Positions 41,325 through 51,400 of a stretch of 64,000 nucleotides of DNA are shown here, piece by piece; position 1 is the first letter of the stretch, and each line of letters opens with the position of its first letter. The notes under the pieces are model-generated. The model did no database searches. It was not told where the DNA came from and saw only the letters and a program-made list of their open reading frames with translations. The stretch is from Dactylorhiza incarnata. Its lineage: Eukaryota; Streptophyta; Magnoliopsida; Asparagales; Orchidaceae. A program made the translations under genes and the position numbers. Location of the stretch: assembly GCA_033032865.1 (NCBI GenBank), contig JAWHQI010000065.1:3348001-3412000 (forward strand), in the 5' to 3' direction.

Positions 41325-42288
41325 ATGAGCTCCATGGGCGGAGGTGGAGGATGTTCCGACCCAGGTCACTCGCAGCCCCCGGTGGCTGAGGTGACGTTGG
41401 AGATGTTTGAAAACTTCAAGCGGGAGGTCGCGCAGGTCTTGCAGGTTGCTCTCAGCCAGCAGCCCAGGATGGAAGTGCCAGCGGGGGGAGAGTGGGGAGG
41501 TGCCATACCCCCACTCACCCAGCAAGGGGGCGAGATCCGGAGGGGGGCGCCCTCCCATCTCGCCCCGCCCCAGCAAGGGGGCGAGATCTGGAGGGAGGCG
41601 CCCTCCCATCTCGCCCCGCCCCAGCAAGGGGGCGAGATCTGGAGGGGGGCGCCCTCCCATCTCGCCCCGCCCCAGCAAGGGGGCGAGATCTGGAGGGGGG
41701 CGCCCTCCCATCTCGCCCCGCCCCAGCAAGGGGGCGAGATCCGGAGGGAGGCGCCCTCCCATCTCGCCCCGCCCCAGCAAGGGGGCGAGATCCGGAGGGG
41801 GGCGCCCTCCCATCTCGCCCCGCCCCAGCAAGGGGGCGAGATCCGGAGGGGGGCGCCCTCCCATCTCGCCCCGCCCCAGCAAGGGGGCGAGATCCGGAGG
41901 GGGGGCGCCCTCCCATCTCGCCCCGCCCCTTCCGGTCCAGCCCCAAAGGGGGGTGAGCTGGGAGGCATCCGGCCCCCACTCACCCCGCCCCAAAAGGAGT
42001 CGAGCAAATGATGGCAGACGAGACCACCCCGGGTGGTGGCCATCCGATAGCCCGACGGGCGCAGAGGCTGGCAAGTTGACTCCGCAAGAGCATGGAAGGG
42101 AGGACTTCCAAATGAGAAGAGCCAACCGCCCGAAGTGGAGGCAGGGACCAAGGGCACCCCCTCCACCGCCTCTGCAAACCATGGCGGTTGGCGCAGATAG
42201 AAGGAGGAGAGTCAGGAAAGCAGAAAGAAGAGGAAGAAGAAAAGATAGGGTGGTGCTACCCTACTGCGACTTCCACGAGGAGGAATGA
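41325..42288 (+). pseudogene. gag-like ORF with 17-residue repeats, frameshifted
   Basis: The ATG at 41325 opens MSSMGGGGGCSDPGHSQPP and VTLEMFENFKREVAQVLQVA, then eight near-identical 17-residue units (QQGGEIRRGAPSHLAPP) from a 51-bp tandem repeat. This frame stops at 42011. One repeat unit (about 41893-41905) has seven instead of six G; the added base shifts the frame into the one that stays open to 42288 and ends with RVVLPYCDFHEEE. That ending resembles the Y-C-x-F-H zinc motif of Tat gag. I infer one ancestral reading frame with a single G insertion. It would act as a structural protein for element RNA. Confidence 0.55.
41512..41935. repeat. 51-bp coding tandem repeat, about 8 copies
   Basis: The unit contains CAGCAAGGGGGCGAGATC, GGAGGGGGGCGCCCTCC and CATCTCGCCCCGCC. 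GGAGGG and CCCTCC flank GCGC, so each unit can fold on itself. Units differ at two or three positions (ATCCGG/ATCTGG, GGGAGG/GGGGGG). Five other frames are also open, an artefact of the 51-bp period. Confidence 0.9.
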
Positions 42289-42471
42289 TCATCTCCCTCA
42301 AACAGCCTGAGAAGAGAGTGCCATGGGGGGGAGTATGTTGTGTTTGTTCTTTCTTTGGTTATCATTGTTTTCCTTTGTAGCAAGTTCTACCCCTCGCCGG
42401 TTGGGCCAGGAGGTTTTGACAAGGGAAATCCCCCCATTTGATGGATAAAGTTATTTTTCTTATATGTTTAA

Positions 42472-44370
42472 TAAGTTCAACGCCGAGATGTCCTCCTCAC
42501 TCCAGGCTCTCACTAGCTGGGTGGGTCGAATGATCCTCGGAAGGAAGGGCTTGCCATCGAGATGTCCTCCTCACTCCAGGCTCTCACTAGCTGGGTGGGT
42601 CGAATGATCCTCGGATGGGTGAGTTCAACGCCGAGATGTCCTCCTCACTCCAGGCTCTCACTAGCTGGGTGGGTCGAATGATCCTCGGAAGGAAGGGCTC
42701 GCCATCGAGATGTCCTTCTCACTCCAGACTCTCACTAGCTGGGTGGGTCGAATGATCCTCGGATGGGTGAGTTCAACGCCGAGATGTCCTCCTCACTCCA
42801 GGCTCTCACTAGCTGGGTGGGTCGAATGATCCTCGGATGGGTGAGTTCAACGCCGAGATGTCCTCCTCACTCCAGGCTCTCACTAGCTGGGTGGGTCGAA
42901 TGATCCTCGGAAGGAAAGGCTTACCATCGAGATGTCCTCCTCACTCCAGGCTCTCACTAGCTGGGTGGGTCGAATGATCCTCGGATGGGTAAGTTCAACG
43001 CCGAGATGTCCTCCTCACTCCAGGCTCTCACTAGCTGGGTGGGTCGAATGATTCTCGGATGGGTAGGCTCGCCATCGAGATGTCCTCCTCACTCCAGGCT
43101 CTCACTAGCTGGGTGGGTCGAATGATCCTCGGATGGGTGAGTTCAACGCTGAGATGTCCTCCTCACTCCAGGCTCTCACTAGCTGGGTGGGTCGAATGAT
43201 CCTCGGAAGGAAAGGCTTACCATCGAGATGTCCTCCTCACTCCAGGCTCTCACTAGCTGGGTGGGTCGAATGATCCTCGGATGGGTAAGTTCAACGCCGA
43301 GATGTCCTCCTCACTCCAGGCTCTCACTAGCTGGGTGGGTTGAATGATCCTCGGAAGGAAAGGCTTACCATCGAGATGTCCTCCTCACTCCAGGCTCTCA
43401 CTAGCTGGGTGTGTCGAATGATCCTCGGATGGGTAAGTTCAACGCCGAGATGTCCTCCTCACTCCAGGCTCTCACTAGCTGGGTGGGTCGAATGATCCTC
43501 GGATGGGTAAGTTCAACGCCGAGATGTCCTCCTCACTCCAGGCTCTCACTAGCTGGGTGGGTCGAATGATCCTCGGAAGGAAAGGCTTACCATCGAGATG
43601 TCCTCCTCACTCCAGGCTCTCACTAGCTGGGTGGGTCGAATGATCCTCGGATGGGTAAGTTCAACGCCGAGATGTCCTCCTCACTCCAGGCTCTCACTAG
43701 CTGGGTGGGTCGAATGATCCTCGGAAGGAAGGGCTCGCCATCGAGATGTCCTCCTCACTCCAGGCTCCCACTAGCTGGGTGGGTCGAATGATCCTCGGAT
43801 GGGTAAGTTCAACGCCGAGATGTCCTCCTCACTCCAGGCTCTCACTAGCTGGGTGGGTCGAATGATCCTCGGAAGGAAAGGCTTACCATCGAGATGTCCT
43901 CCTCACTCCAGGCTCTCACTAGCTGGGTGGGTCGAATGATCCTCGGATGGGTAGGCTCGCCATCGAGATGTCCTCCTCACTCCAGGCTCTCACTAGCTGG
44001 GTGGGTCGAATGATCCTCGGATGGGTGAGTTCAACGCCGAGATGTCCTCCTCACTCCAGGCTCTCACTAGCTGGGTGGGTCGAATGATCCTCGGAAGGAA
44101 AGGCTTACCATCGAGATGTCCTCCTCACTCCAGGCTCTCACTAGCTGGGTGGGTCGAATGATCCTCAGATGGGTAAGTTCAACGCCGAGATGTCCTCCTC
44201 ACTCCAGGCTCTCACTAGCTGGGTGGGTCGAATGATCCTCGGATGGGTAAGTTCAACGCCGAGATGTCCTCCTCACTCCAGGCTCTCACTAGCTGGGTGG
44301 GTCGAATGATCCTCGGATGGGTGAGTTCAACGCCGAGATGTCCTCCTCACTCCAGGCTCTCACTAGCTGG
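42472..44370. repeat. 74-bp tandem array, about 25-26 copies
   Basis: Every unit contains GAGATGTCCTCCTCACTCCA, GGCTCTCACTAGCTGGGTGG and GTCGAATGATCCTCGG. Two subtypes alternate irregularly at the joint: GATGGGT(A/G)AGTTCAACGCC and AAGGAAAGGCTTACCATC, with a hybrid GATGGGTAGGCTCGCCATC. Units are nearly identical, so the array was homogenised or amplified recently. It sits between the gag remnant and the polypurine tract, the place where Tat elements often carry tandem repeats. 74 is not a multiple of three, so it is not coding. Confidence 0.95.
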
Positions 44371-44461
44371 ATGAGTCAAACATTCCTCGGGGGCGAGGTT
44401 CTGCCCCCCTCGATGGATATTTGGGCTTGGACTTTTCTTTCCAAGGTTGTGCCAACCTCGC

Positions 44462-44476
44462 AAAGAGCGGGGATTG
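44462..44476 (+). promoter_or_regulatory. Polypurine tract of the Tat-like element
   Basis: AAAGAGCGGGGATTG lies directly before the 3' LTR start TGTACAACCC. It differs by one base from the tract at 8381-8395. Confidence 0.85.
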
Positions 44477-46059
44477 TGTACAACCCCCATATCCATCGAG
44501 TAAGTTGCCGCGACCCAGGAGTGCATCGGGGCCGCGTCTGTAGTATGATCCAAGACAGGGAGAAAGGAGGGAGAGCGGTAGAGGCAAAAACCTCCTGCTC
44601 ACCCAGCTGGAGTAAGAGGTAAGTGAGGGGGAGAGAGGAGGAGGGGCGGGTGCCCCCCTCTCTCACCCTCGCCCAGCTAGGGGCGAGAGGGGAGGGGCGG
44701 GTGCCCCCCTCTCGCCCTCGCCCAGCTAGGGGCGAGAGGGGAGGGGCGGGTGCCCCCCCTCTCGCCGCACCCAGCTAGGGGCGGGTGCCCCCCCTCTCGC
44801 CGCACCCAGCTAGGGGCGAGTGGGGAGGGGCGGGTGCCCCCCCTCTCGCCCTCGCCCAGCTAGGGGCGAGAGGGGAGGGGCGGGTGCCCCCCCTCTCGCC
44901 GCACCCAGCTAGGGGCGAGAGGGGAGGGGCGGGTGCCCCCCCTCTCGCCCTCGCCCAGCTAGGGGCGAGAGGGGAGGGGCGGGTGCCCCCCCTCTCGCCG
45001 CACCCAGCTAGGGGTGAGAGGGGAGGGGCGGGTGCCCCCCCTCTCGCCCTCGCCCAGCTAGGGGCGAGAGGGGAGGGGCGGGTGCCCCCCCTCTCGCCGC
45101 ACCCAGCTAGGGGCGAGAGGGGAGGGGCGGGTGCCCCCCTTCTCGCCCTCGCCCAGCTAGGGGCGAGAGGGGAGGGGCGGGTGCCCCCCCTCTCGCCGCA
45201 CCCAGCTAGGGGCGAGAGGGGAGGGGCGGGTGCCCCCCCTCTCGCCCTCGCCCAACTAGGGGCGAGAGGGGAGGGGCGGGTGCCCCCCCTCTCGCCCTCG
45301 CCCAGCTAGGGGCGAGAGGGGAGGGGCGGGTGCCCCCCCTCTCGCCCGCACCCAGCCAGGGGCGAGTGGAGGAGGGGGGCCGACCCCCTCTCTCGCCCCC
45401 GACCCTGGTAAGGGGGAAGACCCTTGGTCTCGCCCCAACCCAGCGAGGAGGCTCGCCGAGCTCCGCGAGGTAACCCCTCTCGCCCAGTTCCAGAGGAGGG
45501 GGGGGGGAGGTTGGTCTGCGTTTAGTATCCCAGAACAGCGGGATTTGGCTATTTGCAGTCTAGTTTTGGCTATTCGCAGTCCAATGGTCTGCGTTTAGCG
45601 CTTCAGAACAGCGGGATTTGGCTATTTGCAGTCCAGTTTTGGCTATTCGCAGTCCAATGGTCTGCGTTTAGCGCTTCAGAACAGCGGGATTTGGCTATTT
45701 GCAGTCCAGTTTTGGCTATTCGCAGTCCAGATCCGAAAAACCTATAAATAGGACCAAGGGGGCACCATTTGGGGGATCTCATTCTTAGCTAGCTCTCTCC
45801 CCTCTCTCCCTCCTCAGCAAGTCTCTAGAGAGGGTGAGGAGAGGCTCCAGTGGTGCCCAAGCTTAGTAGTGGCTTGGGAGGGGAAGTTCCAAGGGGACTT
45901 CCGGGTATGTGGCGGGACCTCCCCACTAAGCCCTTGGTCCAGTTCTTAGTTCCGACACCTTCAACCTAGAGCTCTCCCTTGGGGGAAGTAAGGGTCGGTC
46001 GCCCCTCAGCCTCGTTGAGGGCCCCGAACTCCACAGAGACCGAGTAGTCGGTTTCAACA
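44477..46059 (+). repeat. 3' LTR of the Tat-like element (1583 bp)
   Basis: Same order of parts as the 5' LTR: GC-rich array (44640-45370), three 73-bp repeats (45512-45729), TATA box (45743-45750), end GGTTTCAACA followed by GACGC. The array has a rearranged unit near 44775-44810 (two GCACCCAGCTAGGGGCGGGTG joints close together) and fewer copies than the 5' LTR. Confidence 0.95.
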
Positions 46060-46064
46060 GACGC

Positions 46065-46870
46065 ATAGACTAAGGCTCTCGGATGAGCCCCTTCTGGAGG
46101 AGCTCAGATACCTGCCTCCTAAGCTCTTCGTGCTCTTGTAGGCTCATACGATAGTGGGGGAGGTGTGGTAGGCTGGCTCCAAGGATGAGATCAACTGTCA
46201 GATCGCCAAACTACGCCACGAGTGGCTGCACTCGGGCTGGTATCTCAGTGGTAGTGGTGGGGGACTCTCTCCCCACTAGCATATAGACTATGCTCCGTCT
46301 TCCACCTCTCGACAGAAATGACGAGCGGTCATAAGCATCGTGATGGACGAGTAGCAAGCAGGAGGATAGGACGTGGTGGTGAGGGTAGGTGTGGGGTAAT
46401 TAGGTGCTCTGGTGTACGACGTAGATGGTGGTGGAAGTCTCCGAGGGACCAGACCGTTCTTCTGGGGAAGAAGAACAATCCGACGACCCTGGTGATCGAA
46501 TGTGTGGGCATTCCTACGCCCATCATGGGTAACATGTCTATTGTATTGCCACATGCGACCTAACAGGATGTGACACACGTCCAGGGGGGGGGGGGCGATG
46601 TCACACCATACAGAGTCAGCATAGGTGCCTCCAATGGTGAACGACACAAGGCTGCGGTGAGTGACAGCTATCGTAGCGCCACTAGTGACCCACGATAACT
46701 CGTAGGTACGGTCTAAACTCTGGGTGGGAAGTCTCAGTTTCTCCACCATCCGCTGGGAGACAAAATTCTCCATGCTTCCACTATCAATAATGATGGAGCA
46801 AAAGTGCTCCTGAATGCTAGCGGTGGTGCGAAAAATACCATGGCCCTTGATCTTCTTTGTGCCCTTGATC
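46065..46870 (-). pseudogene. Chromovirus 3 protease and start of RT
   Basis: On the minus strand: FRTTASIQEHFCS, then the protease active site IIDSGSMENFVSQRMVEKL (about 46795-46740), VSFTIGGTYADSVWCDI, CHILLGRMWQYNRHVTHDGR (about 46575-46515). After frame changes the RT linker [16 protein letters not shown] and [17 protein letters not shown] ends at 46065, where the Tat-like element interrupts. The DSG active-site motif is intact. Before about 46870 no gag is seen, so the element is truncated at its 5' side. Confidence 0.75.
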
Positions 46871-46957
46871 TTTTTTGTCCAATAGATCTATGCGCAGAAA
46901 ATCAACTTTTTTGTTCAATAGTTTGGAATGTATACCAATATAAGAGTATATGCGAAA

Positions 46958-47150
46958 AAACTATGAAGCGCGAGTAGAATCGAGAACGGAACCGAACCGG
47001 AACCGAACCGAGCACATGTAGGTTTGGATCCGGTTCTATATCTTGGGTACATGGGTCGGTTCCGGTTCCAAAAAAATCGGAACCGAACCTACATTGATCG
47101 GTTCTTTATTTTTGGGGGAACTGATCCGAACCGACCCGAGTTGCACCCAT
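46958..47150 (-). mobile_element. Partial hAT-like MITE rich in GGTTCCGGTTCC motifs
   Basis: On the minus strand it starts TATGGGTGCAACTCGGGTCG and GGTTCGG, the kind of end seen in hAT MITEs, and contains several direct and inverted GGAACCGGAACC/CCGAACCG motifs. No matching left terminus or target duplication was found, so it is probably truncated. Confidence 0.35.
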
Positions 47151-47165
47151 AGTGATAACATATGA

Positions 47166-47300
47166 GTGATACATCCTTGTCAATTGCATGAGACAGGCTC
47201 ATGACAACCTGCGACTGATGGAGGCTAACCCTAGCACGGGACAAAGTATTTGCAGCATGTTTATTTCTCCCATAGGGTTTTTGATAGCATGTAGAAATGT
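47166..47300 (-). pseudogene. Ty3/gypsy RNase H/integrase linker fragment
   Basis: The minus strand reads QKPYGRNKHAANTLSRARVS (about 47275-47215), close to the Y-K-P-G-x-x-N-x-A-A-D-A-L-S-R motif that ends gypsy RNase H. Nothing else of pol is recognisable around it. It does not continue chromovirus 3, whose RNase H is at about 38700. Confidence 0.45.
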
Positions 47301-47827
47301 AATTGTGGAGAGATAAACACCTTGACCTCAATGTGATGGCCGGTCCTTATATTTATAATAATCATATTGGTGCTAATACAAGGGAAATGAAAAAGACATG
47401 AATAAAATATAAATTCTGATATTCTAACAGAGTTTATCCATTTCTGACAAAGGTACATAGCTGTAACTCCCATGCATCAACATCTTGTATATTTAATATA
47501 CCTAATTCCCTTAATTTATGTACACATTCCCCTTCATGCCACGCCAAATTAGATTCCTGTGTATTTTGGGAATTTTTTGTAGAGTGGAAGGTGTATTTTT
47601 TTGGCAATCTAACGATTTTTAATCAGTTTTCATTGTTTGATTTTTAGTTCTTCAAATATATTAATTTTTTCAAAACATAATATGAGAAATAGTTTATAAA
47701 ATTTGCTTGACATATTTGATATCTAGTTCTTAGCATTTATACACACGAAAAAGTCTGAAAAAACACTTGAATACTATGTTAGCATGTGCTGTTTTTAATT
47801 TAATTTATTCAATCATTGCTGTTGCAG

Positions 47828-47879
47828 GTACGATGTTTCTACATTTCTTGCTCACAAGGTTCTCAGTTCCGGGGAAGTT
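47828..47879 (+). CDS. SAWADEE-domain protein (SHH1/SHH2-like), next exon
   Basis: The acceptor ends TTGCAG and the donor is GTAAGA. The first G completes the Trp codon of the exon at 24260-24326, and the exon reads YDVSTFLAHKVLSSGEV. In SAWADEE proteins RDxAWYDV is followed by a FLxHR/K..xxGE stretch and then by a VRVRF..F..EEDEW block, so the order is right and the next exon should begin with that block. It was not found in 47880-64000. No stops occur in either exon. The short exon size and clean splice sites argue against a processed pseudogene. Confidence 0.75.
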
Positions 47880-49890
47880 GTAAGAATTATCATTAAATTA
47901 TTCCTCTAAACTTTATGCCTAAAATTTCTTTTAACCATTCAAGTTTAACACCTTACACTACTGCTAGTGTGTGTAAATGAATTTATGTATACATGTATCT
48001 ATGCATATATATATATAATCTGACAAAGAAATATCTAATGTTTTTTCTTATATCTGAAAGGAACAATTAGGCCTATTCATATACAAGAGTATGCATGTAA
48101 ACCATGATAAAGAACATAAAATTTAATATCATTAATTGCAATTACAATACCCAAAATTGTACTGTGCGTATGGATGATTAAGATGGATATTGTATGTAGA
48201 CATTATTTAAGCTTCTTAAGGCATTCGACCTCAAATTCTTGAATAACCTCATAAATGTCCTCCTTCAATAACGTCAGTTTCTGTGACAATAATGTCATAT
48301 ATATACACAAGATGTGTTGTGATTATTACTCATATCCAAGTGTTTATGATCTCTTTGGACTTGTTTATATCTCGACTTCTCATCAATATTGTGAACTTGT
48401 TTCGTCATATCTATCTAGACCTCATCTTCTAAATCTCCATGTAAGCTCATCTTCTAAATCTCCATGTAAGCATCCATTCTTCACCTTAAACTGTTAAATT
48501 CCAATACATTATGCAATTTTTTCACCGAGGAAAAGATAAGGTAACGTCTAAGACAAGTTTCCCTCCTAAGGAATAAGTAGGAAGAGTAGTCAATGCAAGT
48601 GAAGCATAAAAGTATGGCAAATATAGGATAACCATGTTTCTCCAAGCATTTATCATCAATTGATGTGAATACACCAATTATTGTATATGCCCCCACAACC
48701 TGTACAACCTTAACCACGATTATGAAAAGGATGAGCCGGTCCTTGAGCACGAGTAGATCCCCAACCAAAATGAGTTCCTCGATCAAAGGTCGGAGTGTGT
48801 TCGACCCTATGCAACAAGAGCATATGACAGGATTACAATAGTAGCAGATGATGATTGAGTGATTTGATATAGCGTAGAGATAGTAGTTGTCAATGAAGGT
48901 GAGTTGTGCCGTGAGAGGATGAAAGAGTGTGCACCATCAGATGAACTAGGTAGGCGTGCATGAATTAGAGTACTAATGAATGCTTTTTTGGAGATGAGTA
49001 ACTGCAAGAGAAGCCAACAAGTACCATGAAATTGAATTTGAGCGGAGAAACTAGTGAACAAGATCAACATTTGTGCTAGGTTCTATTGATGTCCGTGTTT
49101 TGTTAATCATCGACTATGATCTACGAAGAGAATGATAGAAGATGCAAGGTGGTTGGTTGTCTTCTGTATGCGATTTGAAGATGAAAAGGATCAATAGGAG
49201 ACCGCTTGCATGGGATCTAAGGAGAATATGCCAATCGATATGTGAGAGAGCGGGATATAAGATTGGCGAGGGGACAAGGGGGATCATTGAGATACTTGAC
49301 AAATCGATCAGTGAGAGAGGGAACCACTAGGTCAAAACTTTCTATGTTACCATGTATAGTCTTTCTAGAGATTTCATGCACGTGTTGTGAGACTTGTCCC
49401 AACACTTCATGATTCGAACTTACGACAACCATGCACCACTTATACCTGTGCTCCCGAAGGCACCCATTTCTTTCACGAGGATTCATTACATGTCAAGACT
49501 CAGTAAAGTTCTTTTGCTTTGCATCAAATTAAAGTACATGCTCCATTGCTTGTGTAACACCTGCCAATTCCTTCGAGTTTTATTCTTGCAAATTTACTCA
49601 CAAAGATTCTTGACACGTTAGCTATAACACTGCACAGATCGATGCATACAACGCCTAGTATCCATCATTATGGCTGGGACTACCGTGGTATGTTATCTCA
49701 TTTGCTCTCGTAACCTTTGTTGTTTGATACCAATGTCGGCCCAGTAGAGTGCTTTCACTATAGTGTTCTTTCTGATCTCTATGCATTTGACAACTCGATC
49801 AACTATGACCCTAACATACTCTACTTTAGTAATTTCCATCGTTTGTCTAGGGTTATGCCATAGAATTCCTTACCCCCCAATAAGATATTT
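47880..49890. other. Intronic sequence without recognisable genes
   Basis: AT-rich with short open frames only. 48270-48480 has repeated CATCTTCTAAATCTCCATGT (two adjacent copies at about 48421 and 48447). At about 49718 TTTGATACCAATG, read on the minus strand as CATTGGTATCAAA, resembles a primer binding site but no LTR could be paired with it. Confidence 0.4.
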
Positions 49891-49899
49891 TAAGAAAGT

Positions 49900-51400
49900 A
49901 TGCACCTCCTCAAAATTTATTTCCATCATATTTGAGATGAAAGCCTTGTCTTACTTTGAAATGAAGCTATTTAGGCCAATTTCCTGTGAAATGATGTATT
50001 TACTTGATTGTAGTGGGCATTGCCATCTCCATTATAGATTTCTTTGTCTTTTTTAGGCTCTAGGACATTCAGGGTTAAGAGATGCAACAAGGATTTACAT
50101 ATGCAAGCCCCAATTAACCAGTTATCTAGATTGAGCATATTCGCTCACTCGAGATGCTGCTCAAAGGTTTTATATTGTACATGAGGTAATCCACATAAAC
50201 CTCAATGTTCCTAAGCTCTTTCTTCGCTTCTTGAAGGCCATATAAATCATTCTTTTGTAAGTGCCCCCACATTTTTATTCAAAATGCATTACTTTGTACC
50301 AATTGCACCCCTCGTCCATAATGAACATGGTCTGACAAATGCGCCTCTATGTAGATAATATACCTCGAGAAGACATCATGAAAAATTCATCACCTGATAC
50401 CCCACCACTGAATCCATTAATGATTCTATCCAAGGTAGAGGATAACAATCTTTCTGGTAGGACTTTTTCAGATTGGTCAAGTTGACGCACATCCTGCACT
50501 TCTTGTTTGCCTTTACCATGACTGGGTTTTAAATCCAGTCTGAATATTGAATTTCCCTCATGAAACCACTGATGAGGAGCTTAATCACCTCCTCCCAAAC
50601 TGCCTTTGCAAATTGTATGCCAATGTTTCTTAGGCCTTACCTTTGGAATGAGATTCACTTGTTGAAAGGAACAATTGATACCCACTGTGGCCATTTCAAC
50701 AGTGGACCACACTAATATGTTGATATTCTTCTTGAGGACTTATGGTAGTTTTTTTTGTAAAGATTGCAACTCCATGTTTATGGTCAAAGTTTTCAACTCC
50801 TCTTCTATTGTAGCTTCAGTCGTGCTGACTTCTCTTCCTCCACACATTACTCATCCTCCACAATTTTCGATTGCTCATATATTACATTTCCTTGTAGTGT
50901 AGAACACACCCCATATGTTGTATCTTCTCTCCTATTTCCCCAGAACTTTTCTGTCAGATGGTATGTTTGACACCACAACCTGGTAGGCATTTACGATAGG
51001 GAGGCCAAAGATGGCGGTGTTTTGATTCCTCCACTAGGAAGAACTGAAACACGGTGTTGAGTCCTCACCAATTGATCAGGAGGACATTTGATCCCTCTAC
51101 TTCTCTCCTCGCTCCAAAGATCCCATAAAGCAGATCATATTTGCTTGTAGGGAATCTATTCTCTTATACTACTTTTTGAATATTATGTTCACCAAGCACC
51201 TAGTGTGTACCGTAATGTGTTGAACATGAAAAGTTCCCATTTTGATGTTGATGATGATGGCATCGTTGAGCATGTTCCTGGGCGGTAGGATGTCTACTGG
51301 ATAAAGTCGTTGAACCATCGACTAGGATGCACAAAACTTCCATTGTACAGAAATGTCGAATGCCTTGAAACTCAACTTGGAAATTTAATCTCAAAAGCCA
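49900..51400 (-). pseudogene. Tat-lineage Ty3/gypsy protease and RT remnant (minus strand)
   Basis: On the minus strand a protease-like LCILVDGSTTL (about 51330-51300) is followed downstream by AVWEEVIKLLISGFMREIQY, SDWI, NPVMVKANKKCRMCVNLTNL and KKSYQKDCYPLPWIESLMDS (about 50610-50410), then weaker RT traces to KTFEQHLE (about 50165). The RT block corresponds to the Tat-type E-E-V-D-K-L-L...G-F-I-R-E..Y-P-x-W.A-N-x-V-M-V-K sequence. Many stops; very old. Confidence 0.6.

Larger units (their letters stand above)
39630..46059 (+). mobile_element. Young non-autonomous Tat-like LTR element nested in chromovirus 3 RT (TSD GACGC)
   Basis: GACGC flanks it at 39625-39629 and 46060-46064. Both LTRs start TGTACAACCCCCATATCCAT and end GGTTTCAACA and are almost identical outside their tandem arrays, so the insertion is recent. 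The 3.2-kb interior has a gag-like remnant, a 74-bp tandem array and a polypurine tract, but no protease, RT or integrase. The polypurine/LTR junction matches that of the Tat element at the left end of the window (8381-8405) at 24 of 25 positions, so a related Tat element probably supplied the enzymes. Confidence 0.92.
35880..46870 (-). mobile_element. Chromovirus 3: minus-strand Ty3/gypsy element split by a Tat-like insertion
   Basis: Minus-strand order from the right: protease (46860-46290), start of RT (46200-46065), the inserted element 39630-46059, rest of RT, RNase H, integrase with GPY region and chromodomain (39629-36963), then the 3' LTR. Gag and the 5' LTR are missing beyond about 46870. 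The 3' LTR is inferred from a TATAAATAGG box on the minus strand at about 36671-36680 and from position; its exact ends were not determined. Confidence 0.8.
24327..47827 (+). other. 23.5-kb intron of the SAWADEE gene, packed with nested transposons
   Basis: The donor GTATGA at 24327 and the acceptor GTTGCAG ending at 47827 bound it. Removing it gives TG|G TAC GAT, restoring Trp-Tyr-Asp-Val. Identified insertions are the SIRE-like element (24630-31965) with its MULE, the copia fragment (33804-35870), chromovirus 3 with the Tat-like element inside it (about 35880-46870), and smaller relics to 47300. Direct proof of splicing is not available from sequence alone. Confidence 0.7.

Noticed and set aside
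41277..42182. Minus-strand frames of up to 301 codons over the gag-like region
   Set aside because: They mirror the 51-bp repeat and have no start context or recognisable domain; the plus strand fits the element's architecture.
42472..44370. CRISPR-like repeat array
   Set aside because: Units are contiguous tandem repeats without spacers, in plant DNA, inside an LTR element.
49718..49740. Primer binding site and LTR of a minus-strand element
   Set aside because: The match is partial and no LTR pair or purine tract could be found.
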